A stretch of 64,000 nucleotides of DNA from Buchnera aphidicola (Melanaphis sacchari) (lineage in GTDB: Bacteria > Pseudomonadota > Gammaproteobacteria > Enterobacterales > Enterobacteriaceae), in assembly GCF_003096055.1 (NCBI RefSeq), contig NZ_CP029161.1, forward strand, positions 1 through 64,000, in the 5' to 3' direction. Every line of letters starts with the position of its first letter. Position 1 is the stretch's first letter. Positions 10,403 through 20,644 of this stretch are shown piece after piece. The notes beneath the pieces were generated by a model. That model did no database searches. It worked only from the letters and a program-made list of their open reading frames with translations, and was not told the origin of the DNA. The translations under genes and the position numbers were made by a program.

Positions 10403-12364
10403 ATGTCTCTTAACTTTGTACAGAAAAATGCTGTAAAATTTACTAGTGGCCCCTGTTTAATATTAGCAGGGGCTGGATCTGGAAAAACAAAAGTTATTAT
10501 TAAAAAAATTATTTATTTAATACAAAAATGTCATTACAAACCTAAGAATATTATTGCAGTTACATTCACTAATAAAGCTGCTCATGAAATAAGAATGCGT
10601 CTTTTAAAACATTTGAATTCCTTGCAGATTAGAGATATTATTATTTCAACATTTCATTCTTTAGGATTAGAAATCATAAAAAAAGAAATTATCTATTTAA
10701 ATTTTAATTTAAATTTTTCTATTTTTGATGAACAAGATCAAATAAATTTAATTAAAAAACTAATTAAAAAAAATATAAAAAATGATATATTTTTTTTAAA
10801 AAAATTAATTTTTATGATTTCATATTGGAAAAATAAATTTCTTACCCCACTGAAAGCTAGATCGTTAGCAAATTCTCATGAAGAAAAAAATTTTGCGGAT
10901 TTGTATAAAAAATATACTACATATTTAAATGAATCGAATATATTAGATTTTGATGATTTAATTTGTATACCAACTCAATTATTAAAAAAAAATAAAACAA
11001 TAAGAAATCGTTGGCAAAATAAAATTTTATATTTATTAGTAGACGAATATCAGGATACAAATAATAGCCAATACGAATTAATTAAAATACTGACTAATAT
11101 GAATTCTAATTTTACATTAGTAGGAGATGATGATCAGTCAATATACTCATGGCGAGGAGCAAAGCCTCAAAACATATTTTTTTTGAAAAAAGATTTTCCT
11201 GCTTTAACAGTTATAAAAATGGAGCAAAACTATCGTTCTTATGGAAGGATACTTAAGGCTGCAAATAAATTAATCTCTAATAATTCACATTATTTTAAAA
11301 AAAATTTATTTTCTACTTTAAAATACGGCAATAAAATAAAAATTATTATCGCAGAAAATGAAGAAATGGAAGCAGAAAAAATAGCAAAAAAAATAATATA
11401 TCAAAATTTTTTTAAAAAAATACCATATGAAGATCATGCTATATTATATCGAGGAAAACATCAATCTCAAATTCTTGAAAAAATATTTTTAAAAAAAAAT
11501 ATTCCGTATGTAATTTCTAATTATACATCATTTTTTTCTCGTCCTGAAATTAGAATTTTATTAAATTACTTGCGCGTAATTACTAATCCAAATGATAATT
11601 ATGCATTTTTAAAAATTATTAATACTCCACATCGCGGTATAGGATTAGTAACATTAAATAAATTAGAACAATGGTCCATTCAAAACAAAAAAAATCTTTT
11701 TGAAGCTAGTAAAAATATAAAAATAAAAGAAATATTTTCAATCAAAACTTTTAAAAAAATAGAAACTTTTATTTCTTGGATACAAAAAAAAATTGAAACT
11801 TCATATTTAAATCCATCTATTTTATTAAGTGAAATTATTACAGATACTAAGTACATATCATGGTTATCTAAAACGTTAAAAGAACCCAAAAGAATTCAAT
11901 TAAGCGTTGATAATATTAAAATATTATCAAATTGGTTAAAAGAAATGTTGAAAGGAAACGATTGTGATAAACCTTTAACTTTATTGCAAATTATGAAAAA
12001 AATAAAATTACAAAATATTGCAGATCATAAAATAAAAAATAATAACTTAAATCAAGTTAAGCTAATGACTTTGCATGCATCTAAAGGATTAGAGTTTCCT
12101 TCAGTGTTTATCATTGGAATGAATGAAGGTATATTACCTAATATAAAAAGTATTAATAATAATGATATCGAAGAAGAAAGAAGATTAACTTACGTTGGAA
12201 TGACAAGGGCAAAAAAACAATTGTTTTTTACACTATGTCAAAAAAGAATTCAATATGGACAAATAATTAATACAGTACCTAGCAGATTTTTATTTGAGTT
12301 ACCTGAAGAAGATATTGAATGGGATCAAAAATACATTCAAGATAAAAATTCCTACTTTTTTTAA
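10403..12364 (+). CDS. rep: ATP-dependent DNA helicase Rep
   Basis: This is a superfamily 1A 3'-5' helicase that helps forks pass protein roadblocks. Motifs are in order: Walker A LAGAGSGKT, VTFTNKAA, Walker B VDEYQDTN, DDDQSIYSWRGA, EQNYRS, TLHASKGLEFP and YVGMTRAK. The start chosen gives MSLNFVQKNAV, which aligns with E. coli Rep MRLNPGQQQAV. An ATG directly before it (10400) is equivalent, and longer in-frame starts upstream are unlikely. At 653 residues it lacks most of the basic C-terminal tail of the 673-residue E. coli protein. Confidence 0.96.
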   Translation: MSLNFVQKNAVKFTSGPCLILAGAGSGKTKVIIKKIIYLIQKCHYKPKNIIAVTFTNKAAHEIRMRLLKHLNSLQIRDIIISTFHSLGLEIIKKEIIYLNFNLNFSIFDEQDQINLIKKLIKKNIKNDIFFLKKLIFMISYWKNKFLTPLKARSLANSHEEKNFADLYKKYTTYLNESNILDFDDLICIPTQLLKKNKTIRNRWQNKILYLLVDEYQDTNNSQYELIKILTNMNSNFTLVGDDDQSIYSWRGAKPQNIFFLKKDFPALTVIKMEQNYRSYGRILKAANKLISNNSHYFKKNLFSTLKYGNKIKIIIAENEEMEAEKIAKKIIYQNFFKKIPYEDHAILYRGKHQSQILEKIFLKKNIPYVISNYTSFFSRPEIRILLNYLRVITNPNDNYAFLKIINTPHRGIGLVTLNKLEQWSIQNKKNLFEASKNIKIKEIFSIKTFKKIETFISWIQKKIETSYLNPSILLSEIITDTKYISWLSKTLKEPKRIQLSVDNIKILSNWLKEMLKGNDCDKPLTLLQIMKKIKLQNIADHKIKNNNLNQVKLMTLHASKGLEFPSVFIIGMNEGILPNIKSINNNDIEEERRLTYVGMTRAKKQLFFTLCQKRIQYGQIINTVPSRFLFELPEEDIEWDQKYIQDKNSYFF

Positions 12365-12531
12365 AAAAATATAAAAAATAAAATTTTTTTAAAAACATTA
12401 AATATTTAACCTATTAAAATTATTTAATTTTAGTTTAAATAAATTCTTAAAAATGATATTATAATGTTTTAATTTAAATAAATCTAAATTTTGTTTATTT
12501 CAATTTCTTTTCACGTGAGTAAAATAATAAA

Positions 12532-12867
12532 ATGAATAAAATAATTGAACTAACTGATCAAAATTTTGAAGAGAAAGTCTTGAAATCAAAAGGTTTTATA
12601 TTAGTTGATTTTTGGGCAGAATGGTGTAATCCATGTAAAATATTAGCTCCTATTTTAGAGGAAATAGCAGATGAATATTGCGATAAAATAGTTATTGGAA
12701 AAATAAATATTGAAAAATATCCGAAAACAGCTCCCAAATATTCTGTAAGAGGTATTCCTACGTTATTACTATTTCATGATAGTGAAGTTCTTGCTACTAA
12801 AGTTGGGGCTTTATCTAAATTACAGCTTAAAGAGTTTTTAGATGAAAGCATGCAATTTATTTCATAA
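12532..12867 (+). CDS. trxA: Thioredoxin 1
   Basis: This is a 111-residue thioredoxin, the general protein disulfide reductant that also serves ribonucleotide reductase. The fold markers VDFWAEW and the cis-Pro motif GIPTLLLF are present. The active site reads WCNPCK at residues 31-36, with Asn in place of the usual Gly of WCGPCK. It lies upstream of rho as in E. coli, with rhlB and gpp lost from the spacer after rep. It has its own upstream spacer of 167 bases. Confidence 0.96.
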   Translation: MNKIIELTDQNFEEKVLKSKGFILVDFWAEWCNPCKILAPILEEIADEYCDKIVIGKINIEKYPKTAPKYSVRGIPTLLLFHDSEVLATKVGALSKLQLKEFLDESMQFIS

Positions 12868-13011
12868 ATTTACAAAATACTTAATTAATTTTTAAAAATA
12901 AATTAAATTTAATTTTATGAAAATTTTTTTTAACAAACATAAAAATTTTATAAATTATGTTTAACTATATCATTTCAAGATTTACCCCGATTTTACTAAG
13001 AACCCACCATT

Positions 13012-14271
13012 ATGAATCTTACCGCACTTAAAAATATGACAGTTTCTGAATTAATTACTCTTGGTGAAAAAATGGGGTTGGAAAATTTAGCGCGTATGCG
13101 TAAACAAGATATTATTTTTGCCATCCTTAAACAGCATTCAAAAAGTGGAGAAGATATATTTGGAGATGGTGTATTAGAAATATTACAAGATGGATTTGGT
13201 TTTTTACGTTCTGCTGATAGTTCTTATTTAGCTGGTCCTGATGATATATATGTTTCTCCAAGTCAAATTCGTAGATTTAATTTGCGCACTGGAGATACTA
13301 TTTCTGGAAAAATAAGACCCCCTAAAGAAGGTGAAAGATATTTCGCTCTACTAAAAGTTAATAAAGTTAATTATGACAAACCTGAAAATGCAAGAAGTAA
13401 AATTTTATTTGAGAACTTAACACCTTTGCATGCAAATTCTAGATTAAGAATGGAACGTGGTAATGGTTCTACTGAGGATTTAACAGCAAGAGTATTAGAT
13501 TTAGCATCACCTATTGGACGAGGGCAAAGAGGTTTAATTGTAGCACCCCCTAAAGCTGGAAAAACTATATTACTCCAAAATATTGCACAAAGTATAGCAT
13601 ATAACCATCCAGACTGTGTATTGATGGTACTATTAATTGATGAAAGACCTGAAGAAGTAACAGAAATGCAAAGATTAGTAAAAGGAGAAGTGGTTGCTTC
13701 TACTTTTGATGAGCCCGCATCAAGACATGTTCAAGTTGCTGAAATGGTTATTGAAAAAGCAAAACGATTAGTAGAGCATAAAAAAGACGTAATTATATTA
13801 TTAGATTCTATCACTCGTTTGGCACGTGCTTATAACACTGTAGTTCCTGCTTCTGGAAAGGTTTTAACAGGAGGTGTAGATGCAAATGCATTACATAGGC
13901 CTAAAAGATTTTTCGGGGCAGCTCGCAATGTTGAAGAAGGAGGTAGTTTAACAATTATTGCTACCGCGTTAGTAGATACTGGCTCAAAAATGGATGAAGT
14001 AATTTATGAAGAATTTAAAGGAACAGGTAATATGGAGCTTCCTTTATCAAGAAAGATAGCAGAAAAACGTGTTTTTCCAGCTATCGATTATAATAGATCA
14101 GGAACGAGAAAAGAAGAATTATTAACTCTTCCAGATGAACTTCAAAAAATGTGGATTTTAAGAAAAATTATTCATCCTATGAGTGAAATAGATGCTATGG
14201 AATTTTTGTTAAATAAATTGTCTATGACTAAAACTAATGATGAATTTTTTGATATGATGAAACGTTCATAA
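13012..14271 (+). CDS. rho: Transcription termination factor Rho
   Basis: This is a hexameric RNA-dependent ATPase that terminates transcription. It has 419 residues, exactly the E. coli length, and is very conserved. It has the N-terminal RNA-binding fold with [16 protein letters not shown], Walker A APPKAGKT, and Q- and R-loop motifs in the [11 protein letters not shown] and [15 protein letters not shown] stretches. Its GC content is visibly higher than that of its neighbours, as expected for a strongly selected gene. There is no sign of the rhoL leader peptide. Confidence 0.98.
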   Translation: MNLTALKNMTVSELITLGEKMGLENLARMRKQDIIFAILKQHSKSGEDIFGDGVLEILQDGFGFLRSADSSYLAGPDDIYVSPSQIRRFNLRTGDTISGKIRPPKEGERYFALLKVNKVNYDKPENARSKILFENLTPLHANSRLRMERGNGSTEDLTARVLDLASPIGRGQRGLIVAPPKAGKTILLQNIAQSIAYNHPDCVLMVLLIDERPEEVTEMQRLVKGEVVASTFDEPASRHVQVAEMVIEKAKRLVEHKKDVIILLDSITRLARAYNTVVPASGKVLTGGVDANALHRPKRFFGAARNVEEGGSLTIIATALVDTGSKMDEVIYEEFKGTGNMELPLSRKIAEKRVFPAIDYNRSGTRKEELLTLPDELQKMWILRKIIHPMSEIDAMEFLLNKLSMTKTNDEFFDMMKRS

Positions 14272-14431
14272 AATATGAAAATTTTTATATTAAATAATGA
14301 CTATTTTAATATTTAATTAAAAAAATATTGACTAAAATTTAATATAAATAAATTTTTACTCTTTAAAATATAAAAAAAGCTGGACAATACAAATTATTAA
14401 TCATAAAATTTAAATTGTTTTTTATTATAAA

Positions 14432-14505
14432 GCGCTCGTAGCTCATTTGGATAGAGCACTACTTTCCGAAAGTAGAGGTATCAGGTTCAAATCCTGTCGA
14501 GCGCA
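14432..14505 (+). tRNA. argX: tRNA-Arg (CCG anticodon)
   Basis: The acceptor GCGCTCG pairs with CGAGCGC. The anticodon loop TTCCGAA gives CCG, and the T-arm GGTTCAAATCC is present. The discriminator is A and 3' CCA is not encoded. It is first of three clustered tRNAs in the E. coli argX-hisR-leuT-proM order. Confidence 0.96.
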
Positions 14506-14549
14506 ATATTTGAAAACATAAAATTTTTTTAAATATAAAAAATAATTTT

Positions 14550-14626
14550 GGTGGCTATAGCTCAGTTGGTAGAGTGCTGGATTGTGATTCCAGTGGTCAT
14601 GGGTTCAAATCCCATTAGCCACCCCA
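14550..14626 (+). tRNA. hisR: tRNA-His (GTG anticodon)
   Basis: The acceptor GTGGCTA pairs with TAGCCAC. An additional 5' G (position 14550) lies opposite C73, the extra -1 residue that marks histidine tRNAs. The anticodon GTG sits in loop TTGTGAT. CCA is encoded. It is the second tRNA of the cluster. Confidence 0.97.
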
Positions 14627-14635
14627 AATAAAAAA

Positions 14636-14712
14636 CGGCGAATAGCGCAGCTTGGTAGCGCAACTGGTTTGGGACCAGTAGGTCAGAGGTTCAAATCCTC
14701 TTTCGCCGACCA
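14636..14712 (+). tRNA. proM: tRNA-Pro (TGG anticodon)
   Basis: The acceptor CGGCGAA pairs with TTCGCCG. The anticodon TGG sits in loop TTTGGGA, with discriminator A and encoded CCA. It follows tRNA-His by 9 bases. The leuT gene found between them in E. coli is missing here. Confidence 0.97.
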
Positions 14713-14725
14713 AAAATTAATTTAT

Positions 14726-15474
14726 TTATGTTTTTTGGCAAATTTTTTTTAAAATAGATTGATTATTAGCATAGTTACAAGTAACTATATCTTTCCATCC
14801 TATTTTTTCAGCGATGTTTCTTAATCTTTTTCCCACAACAAAAATTTTACATTTAAACAACCATACATTTTTATCAATGTCAGAAATATTGTTGCTTAAT
14901 TTTTTTAAAATTTCCGCACTAGTTACTATCAATGTATTAATTTTATAAGAGCGCCATTTTTTAATCTCATTATTTTGATTAAAATCTTTAAAAATTTTTT
15001 TATAGCATTCAATTACAGATATATTAAAACCTTTTTTTTTAGGCTATTCCTTACTAGTTGCCTACCTTTTTCTCCTTGTAATAAAGTAATTTTAGAATTA
15101 TTAAGATCAATGTTTTCTAAAAGTTTTAAAAGATTTTCACTATTCTCTATATTTAAAGGAGTAAAAATTTTTTTTTTAATGTATTTATATAAAAATAATG
15201 CTGTGCTATTTCCAATAGCATAATATTCTGGATAAGAAGGCCATTGCAAGTTATTCTTTTTAAGAAATAAATTAGTATAATAAATAGATTTTTTAGAAAA
15301 TACTATAATTACATCCGATGTGTATAATTCGTAAAATTTTTTTGACAAACTTTTTTTACTGATACTTGGAAAAAATTCAAATAAAGAAAAATGCCATGCC
15401 GGTATACCTATATTATTGAGGCTATATGTTAACTTTTCTCCTTCAGGCGAAGGTCTTGTAATTAGTATTTTCAT
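14726..15474 (-). pseudogene. hemD: Uroporphyrinogen-III synthase HemD, frameshifted in poly(A)
   Basis: HemD cyclises hydroxymethylbilane to uroporphyrinogen III for haem and siroheme. The 5' frame runs from ATG 15474 ([13 protein letters not shown]) and ends at a stop soon after an A9 tract (plus-strand T9 at 15032-15040). With one extra A the frame continues as LKKKGFNISVIECYKK to VTSAEILKK and the stop at 14726, giving about 249 residues, near the E. coli 246. No other defect is seen. The ATG overlaps the hemC stop by 4 bases, so translation is coupled. The gene is either a very young pseudogene or is rescued by transcriptional slippage. Confidence 0.85.
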
Positions 15475-16415
15475 ATATAAAATGATTTTTTTACATTAAT
15501 GTTATTGAGAATTTTTTTTGCTCCATAACGAATTAATTCATTTGCAAGAGAATATCCCATTTGCTTGGCAGTACTATAACAACCAAATCTTTCTCCTCTT
15601 AATATTATTTTTCCGTCAGGTGATCCAATTAAACCTCTTAACCAAATTCTATTTTTTCTAAGAATAGCATAACTTCCTACAGGAATTTGACATCCTGATT
15701 CTATTTTTTTACAAAAAGCTCTTTCTGCATTGATTTCTATAAAAGTATTAATATCATTTAAATGTGATAAAAAAAATATTATTTTTTTATCATGCAGCCT
15801 CGACTGTATTCCAATAGCTCCTTGTCCAGATGAGGGTAATGATAATTCTGCAGGTATGATTTGAGAAATTCTATGTTTTAATCGCAATCTATTTAATCCT
15901 TCTGTTGCTAAAATAATTGCGTCATATTTTCCTTCATCTAGTTTGGCGATTCTTGTTTCTACATTACCTCTTAAAGGCAAAATTACTAAATCTGGTCGAT
16001 GAGTAATTAATTGACATTGTCTTCTAAGGCTAGATGTACCAATTATTGCTCCTTTTGGTAAATGATTAATTGATTCGTAGTTATTAGAAACTAATGAATC
16101 TAAAGCATTGCCTCTTTTACATATACTAATTAAACGTAGTTCTTTCGTAATACGCACCGGGAGATCTTTCATCGAATGAACAGCAATATCTGCTTTATTA
16201 TCAAGAAGAGCAAACTCTAATTCTTTTATAAATAATCCCTTCCCTCCTATTTTAGATAGCGATTTATTTAAAATATTATCACCGTGTGTCACAATAGGTA
16301 CTAATATTATTTTTAAATTTGGATATAACGATAATATTTTTTTTTGTACATATTTAGTTTGAGCTAGAGCTAATGGACTTCTTCTTGTGGCAATTCTTAA
16401 TGTATTATTTAACAT
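15471..16415 (-). CDS. hemC: Hydroxymethylbilane synthase (porphobilinogen deaminase)
   Basis: This 314-residue enzyme joins four porphobilinogens into hydroxymethylbilane. It has the N-terminal [13 protein letters not shown] motif, HSMKDLP, and [11 protein letters not shown] with its substrate-binding arginines. The dipyrromethane-anchoring cysteine is in [12 protein letters not shown]. Length is close to E. coli HemC (313). It is the upstream partner of hemD with a 4-base overlap. The order hemC, cyaY, dapF mirrors E. coli with cyaA deleted. Confidence 0.97.
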   Translation of the reverse strand: MLNNTLRIATRRSPLALAQTKYVQKKILSLYPNLKIILVPIVTHGDNILNKSLSKIGGKGLFIKELEFALLDNKADIAVHSMKDLPVRITKELRLISICKRGNALDSLVSNNYESINHLPKGAIIGTSSLRRQCQLITHRPDLVILPLRGNVETRIAKLDEGKYDAIILATEGLNRLRLKHRISQIIPAELSLPSSGQGAIGIQSRLHDKKIIFFLSHLNDINTFIEINAERAFCKKIESGCQIPVGSYAILRKNRIWLRGLIGSPDGKIILRGERFGCYSTAKQMGYSLANELIRYGAKKILNNINVKKSFYI

Positions 16416-16471
16416 ATTATATTTGTTATTAATATAGAAATATTTTTATATAAAAATAATTATTGTATATT

Positions 16472-16822
16472 TTAAGCATTATAAAAAATTAAATTTTTTT
16501 CTAATTGCATAGAGCAAGAATTTTGAAATACTTTCCAAAAATTTTCGTTACTGCGATTGCAAATCCATTCATTATTTTTATAACTAAAATGATATGCGTT
16601 TATTTTAGTAGCTAACCAGACTTGTTGTAAAAATTCTTGTTTGTTAACTATAATTATACTTTTGTTAGGAAAAGTAATAGTTATAACATAATCTTGTATT
16701 TCATAATCAATATCAAACTTATCAAGATATAAATTTAAATTATTTTCTATTTTTAGAAATAGTTCATTTATTAAGTTATAAAAGTTATTATTTTTTTTGT
16801 TTAAATTTATTTTTTTTGTCAT
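16472..16822 (-). CDS. cyaY: Frataxin-like protein CyaY
   Basis: This is a 116-residue bacterial frataxin, an iron-binding modulator of IscS activity in Fe-S assembly. The conserved core reads [12 protein letters not shown], then [12 protein letters not shown], matching E. coli CyaY. The start at 16822 is chosen because AAGGA lies just upstream and the downstream length then fits the family (106). Longer in-frame starts exist but have no such support. The acidic iron-binding helix is less acidic than in E. coli, having become Asn/Lys-rich. It works with the isc genes 10 kb away. Confidence 0.93.
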   Translation of the reverse strand: MTKKINLNKKNNNFYNLINELFLKIENNLNLYLDKFDIDYEIQDYVITITFPNKSIIIVNKQEFLQQVWLATKINAYHFSYKNNEWICNRSNENFWKVFQNSCSMQLEKNLIFYNA

Positions 16823-16949
16823 AATAATATTCCTTGAATAAAAAATTAAAGTATTCATAATCAATTTTGTAAAATACTAAAAATATCATAAAAAATTTCA
16901 TTTTTTATTTAAAAAGGTTTTCTCAAATAAAAAAATAATAGGAAAAGCA

Positions 16950-17804
16950 ATGTTTTTAAGAAATAAAAATAAAAAAAAAATAAAGTTTTCTAAAATGCAT
17001 GGTTTAGGTAATGATTTTATGGTTGTTGAATTAATTAATCAAGATTTCATTTTTTCTCCAGATATAATTAAAAAATTATCGCATCGAAATACTGGTATAG
17101 GTTTTGATCAACTATTATTAGTTGAAAAATCGTATAATATTGAATTTGATTTTCATTATCGTATTTTTAATTCTAATGGTAGTGAAGTAGAACAGTGTGG
17201 TAATGGTGCACGTTGCATAGGTTTGTTTCTTTTATTAAAAGGATTAACAAATAAAAAAAAAGTTATTGTTTCCACTAAAAAAAATAATATAATCATTAAT
17301 TTTTTATCTAATAATTTAATTCAAGTAAATATGGGTCAACCAAATTTTAAAATAGATCAAATATCTACTTTAAATAAAAAAACATGCAATGATTTTTCAA
17401 CTAAACTTCTTAATAAAAGTTTATTATGTAATTTGGTATCTATAGGAAATCCGCATTGTATTATTCAAGTACAATCTATAAAATATGCTCCAGTAAAAAA
17501 GATAGCTCGAAAAATAGAAAAAAGTTTAATTTTTCCTAAAGGAATAAATGTAAGTTTTATGGAAATTATAAATAAAAATCATATAAAACTACGTGTTCAT
17601 GAACGTGATGTTGGCGAAACGCAATCTTGTGGTAGCGGAGCATGTGCAGCAGTTGCAGTAGGTATTGCGAAAAATTTACTTTCTAATAACGTAAAAGTTA
17701 ATTTATTAGGTGGAAGTTTGACTATTAATTGGAAAGGTTTTCAAAAACCGCTCTATATGACTGGATCAGCTAATCATGTTTTTGATGGTTATATATATAT
17801 CTAA
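16950..17804 (+). CDS. dapF: Diaminopimelate epimerase DapF
   Basis: This PLP-independent epimerase turns LL- into meso-diaminopimelate for lysine and peptidoglycan. The catalytic cysteine pair is visible in QCGNGARC and SCGSGACAA. The N-terminal [12 protein letters not shown] is nearly identical to E. coli. It has 284 residues against 274 in E. coli, with a slightly longer Lys-rich N-terminus. AGGA precedes the ATG. It is divergent from cyaY, as in the E. coli cyaY-dapF region. Confidence 0.98.
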   Translation: MFLRNKNKKKIKFSKMHGLGNDFMVVELINQDFIFSPDIIKKLSHRNTGIGFDQLLLVEKSYNIEFDFHYRIFNSNGSEVEQCGNGARCIGLFLLLKGLTNKKKVIVSTKKNNIIINFLSNNLIQVNMGQPNFKIDQISTLNKKTCNDFSTKLLNKSLLCNLVSIGNPHCIIQVQSIKYAPVKKIARKIEKSLIFPKGINVSFMEIINKNHIKLRVHERDVGETQSCGSGACAAVAVGIAKNLLSNNVKVNLLGGSLTINWKGFQKPLYMTGSANHVFDGYIYI

Positions 17805-17847
17805 TAAATAATTTTTTATTAAAACATATTTAGTATTGGAAAAAAAA

Positions 17848-19013
17848 ATGTTATTAAAAAAAAAAATATAAACAAAATTATTTTATCTCTTTTTTTGGGC
17901 GGTTTTTCTAGTTTTTCTATTTTATACTGCGTTCAATCTATTTTGCCAATTTTTTCTAAAGAATTTTTATTGAGTGCTACAGAAAGTAGTTTATCTTTAT
18001 CCGCTACAACAGCAACTATGGCGATCGGAGCATTATTTACTGGTTCATTATCAGACGTTATTGGTAGAAAATTAATTATGTCTCTATCTTTAATAGTTGC
18101 GGCTATTCTTACAATTATATGCTCTATGCTACATAGTTGGACAACTATTATTATAATTCGCTCTTTTATAGGACTGGCATTAAGTGGTGTAGTAGCAGTT
18201 GGTATGACTTATATTGTTGAGGAAGTAGAAAAAAAATATTTATCTTTTTGTATTGGGTTATACATCAGTGGAAATACTATAGGTGGCTTTGTTGGGAGAT
18301 TATTAAGTAGTATTTTATCAGAATATTTTTCTTGGAATGTGTCTCTTGCAATAATTGGATTTTTTTCTTTGTTTTCATCTTTTTTATTTTGTTATTTTTT
18401 ACCATCATCAAAAAATTTTTATCCTATATCAATAAATTATAAAAAATTTTTTAAAAGTTTTTATATCCATTTAAAAAATCCAATATTATACACTCTTTTT
18501 ATAATAGGATTTTTATTGATGGGTAGTTTTATTACTGTATTTAATTATATTAGTTATCGATTAATATTAGATCCCTTTTTTTTATCACAGTCTACAATAG
18601 GATTATTATCTGCCATTTATTTAACTGGAGTATATAGTTCACCTAAGGCTGGTGCATTAGCAAATAAATTTAATCGTAGTAATATCTTAATAATATCATT
18701 ATTAATAATGATTTTTGGAATATTATTAACTCAATACGATTATTTTTTAATAATTGTTTTAGGTTTAATGTTATTTTCTAGTAGTTTTTTTGCAGCACAT
18801 TCAATTGCAAGCAGTTGGGTAAGTTCTTGTGTAAAAACTGATAAAGTACAAGCTACTTCATTGTATTTATTTTTTTATTATTTAGGATCTAGTATATTTG
18901 GTACACTTGGTGGTTTCTTTTGGTTTTATTCAAGATGGTTTGGAATTTCTATTTTTATTATAGTTGTTCTATGTTTTGGAATATTATTATCCTTAAAATT
19001 AAAAAGGTTTTAA
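17848..19013 (+). CDS. ynfM: MFS transporter YnfM-like, 5' frameshift in poly(A)
   Basis: This is a major facilitator transporter of about 388 residues with 12 hydrophobic segments, most similar to E. coli YnfM (LGGFSSFSILYCVQ, LFTGSLSDVIGRK, LFFYYLGSSIFGTLGG). The substrate is unknown. ATG 17848, with GGA upstream, opens MLLKKK and then hits a stop, because the A tract at 17856-17866 is A11. A12 would fuse it in frame to the transporter. Otherwise translation must begin at TTG 17895, which cuts into the first membrane segment. The rest is intact, so the product is probably made through slippage or the weak TTG. Confidence 0.78.
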
Positions 19014-19112
19014 ATTGAATATTTATAAATAAATTTTATATTTTTCTTTCCTCAAACATAGTTTCTCACAGATAATAAGCTTAGTTCAATTCATCAAAAT
19101 GGCTTAAAGATT

Positions 19113-20582
19113 ATGCTATATTTACTTTTTTATTCTGATTTGAATCATAGTTTATTTATTTTATTAGCATTATTTTTTGTTATACTTTATGAAGCTATTA
19201 ATGGTTTTCATGATACCGCAAATGCTGTTTCGACTTTAATTTATACTCGTGCAATGTCTGCAAATCATGCGGTTATAATGTCTGGTATATTTAATTTTTT
19301 AGGGGTTTTTTTAGGAGGATTAACAGTTGCGTATGCTATCGTTCACTTGCTGCCAAATGATTTACTATTAAATTCTAATTCAAAAAATGCATTAGCCATG
19401 GTTTTCTCGATGTTATTCGCAGCAATACTATGGAATTTATCTACTTGGTATTTTTGTTTACCTGCGTCAAGCTCACATTCTTTAATTGGTGCGATTATTG
19501 GTATCGGTCTAACTAATTCCATGATTACTGGTACTTCTTGGGTTAACGCATTAAATATACCTAAAATGACAAATGTTTTATTATCTCTTATTTGCTCTCC
19601 AATTGTTGGATTAATAACATCTGGAATTTTAATTTTTTTACTGCGATTTTTTTTAAAAAACTCCAATCGATTTTATCAAATTCATATGACTCCATTAGAA
19701 AGAGAAAAAAGGGATGAAAAAAAACGCCCCCCGCTTTTAATTAGAATTTCCTTAATTTTGTCATCTATTGGAGTGAGCTATGCACATGGTGCAAACGATG
19801 GTCAAAAAGGCATTGGTTTAATTATGCTTGTATTAATCGGAATTGCACCATCTAGTTTTTTAATCAATCTAAATGCTTCTAAAGAACAAATTGTTTGCAC
19901 TAGAAATACAATAAACATATTGCATAAATATTTTTCTAAAAATTATATAACAATCAACCATAGTAGTTATCAAAATAAATTTAAAAAATTAACAGTTAAT
20001 TATTATTTTGATAATACAATCAAAAATATTCAAAGTGCTAAATTTTTATTAAAAAATGTATATAATTATAATAATTTAAATATACAAAATAGAAATAGTT
20101 TACGTCACCTTTTACTGTTTATTTCAGATGATATTGATAAAATAATAACTTCTACAAATATCACTGATCAAGAAAGATTTTTTTTAGAAAAAAATAAAAA
20201 AAATTTACTTAAAACAGTTGAATACGCCCCTACATGGATAATATTAATTATTGCGCTGTCTTTATCTTTAGGTACTATGATTGGTTGGAAACGTATAGTT
20301 ATAACTATTGGTGAAAAAATTGGAAAAAAAAGAATGACGTATGCTCAAGCTATGTCTGCTCAAATAACTGCTTCTTTTTCTATTGGAATCGCGAGTTACA
20401 CAGGTATTCCTGTATCTACAACACATATTTTATCATCATCTGTAGCTGGAAGTATGTTAGCTGATGGTTCTGGAATTCAAATAAGTACTATAAAAAATAT
20501 TATGTTGGCTTGGTTATTGACTCTTCCTGTTTCAATGTTATTATCTAGTTCTTTATATTGGATTTCTTTAAAATTAATATAA
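19113..20582 (+). CDS. pitA: Low-affinity phosphate transporter PitA
   Basis: This is a 489-residue inner-membrane metal-phosphate symporter of the PiT family. The two inverted PiT signature repeats are visible: YEAINGFHDTANAVST near the N-terminus and SYAHGANDGQKGIG in the middle, plus GIPVSTTHILSSS at the C-terminus. A long hydrophilic loop (about residues 255-370) separates the halves. Length is close to E. coli PitA (499). A bidirectional hairpin terminator follows at 20612-20641. Confidence 0.96.
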   Translation: MLYLLFYSDLNHSLFILLALFFVILYEAINGFHDTANAVSTLIYTRAMSANHAVIMSGIFNFLGVFLGGLTVAYAIVHLLPNDLLLNSNSKNALAMVFSMLFAAILWNLSTWYFCLPASSSHSLIGAIIGIGLTNSMITGTSWVNALNIPKMTNVLLSLICSPIVGLITSGILIFLLRFFLKNSNRFYQIHMTPLEREKRDEKKRPPLLIRISLILSSIGVSYAHGANDGQKGIGLIMLVLIGIAPSSFLINLNASKEQIVCTRNTINILHKYFSKNYITINHSSYQNKFKKLTVNYYFDNTIKNIQSAKFLLKNVYNYNNLNIQNRNSLRHLLLFISDDIDKIITSTNITDQERFFLEKNKKNLLKTVEYAPTWIILIIALSLSLGTMIGWKRIVITIGEKIGKKRMTYAQAMSAQITASFSIGIASYTGIPVSTTHILSSSVAGSMLADGSGIQISTIKNIMLAWLLTLPVSMLLSSSLYWISLKLI

Positions 20583-20611
20583 AATTTTTATAATATTAAC
20601 CTAATTTTTTT

Positions 20612-20641
20612 ATAGGAGTACTTTTAAAAACGTACTCCTAT
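20612..20641. terminator. Bidirectional terminator between pitA and rsmJ
   Basis: A perfect 10-bp stem ATAGGAGTAC/GTACTCCTAT with a 10-base loop is flanked by T-runs on both strands. It sits between the convergent pitA and rsmJ stops, so it can end both transcripts. Confidence 0.85.
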
Positions 20642-20644
20642 TTT

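Noticed and set aside
14975..15223. Plus-strand frame opposite hemD
   Set aside because: It overlaps conserved hemD coding sequence and shows no family match.
17895..19013. ynfM simply starting at TTG 17895
   Set aside because: The frame upstream is conserved with YnfM (SLFLGGF) and an ATG with ribosome binding site lies one slip away; kept only as a fallback.
19343..19666. Minus-strand frame inside pitA
   Set aside because: It is antisense to a conserved membrane-protein segment, which often yields long open shadows.
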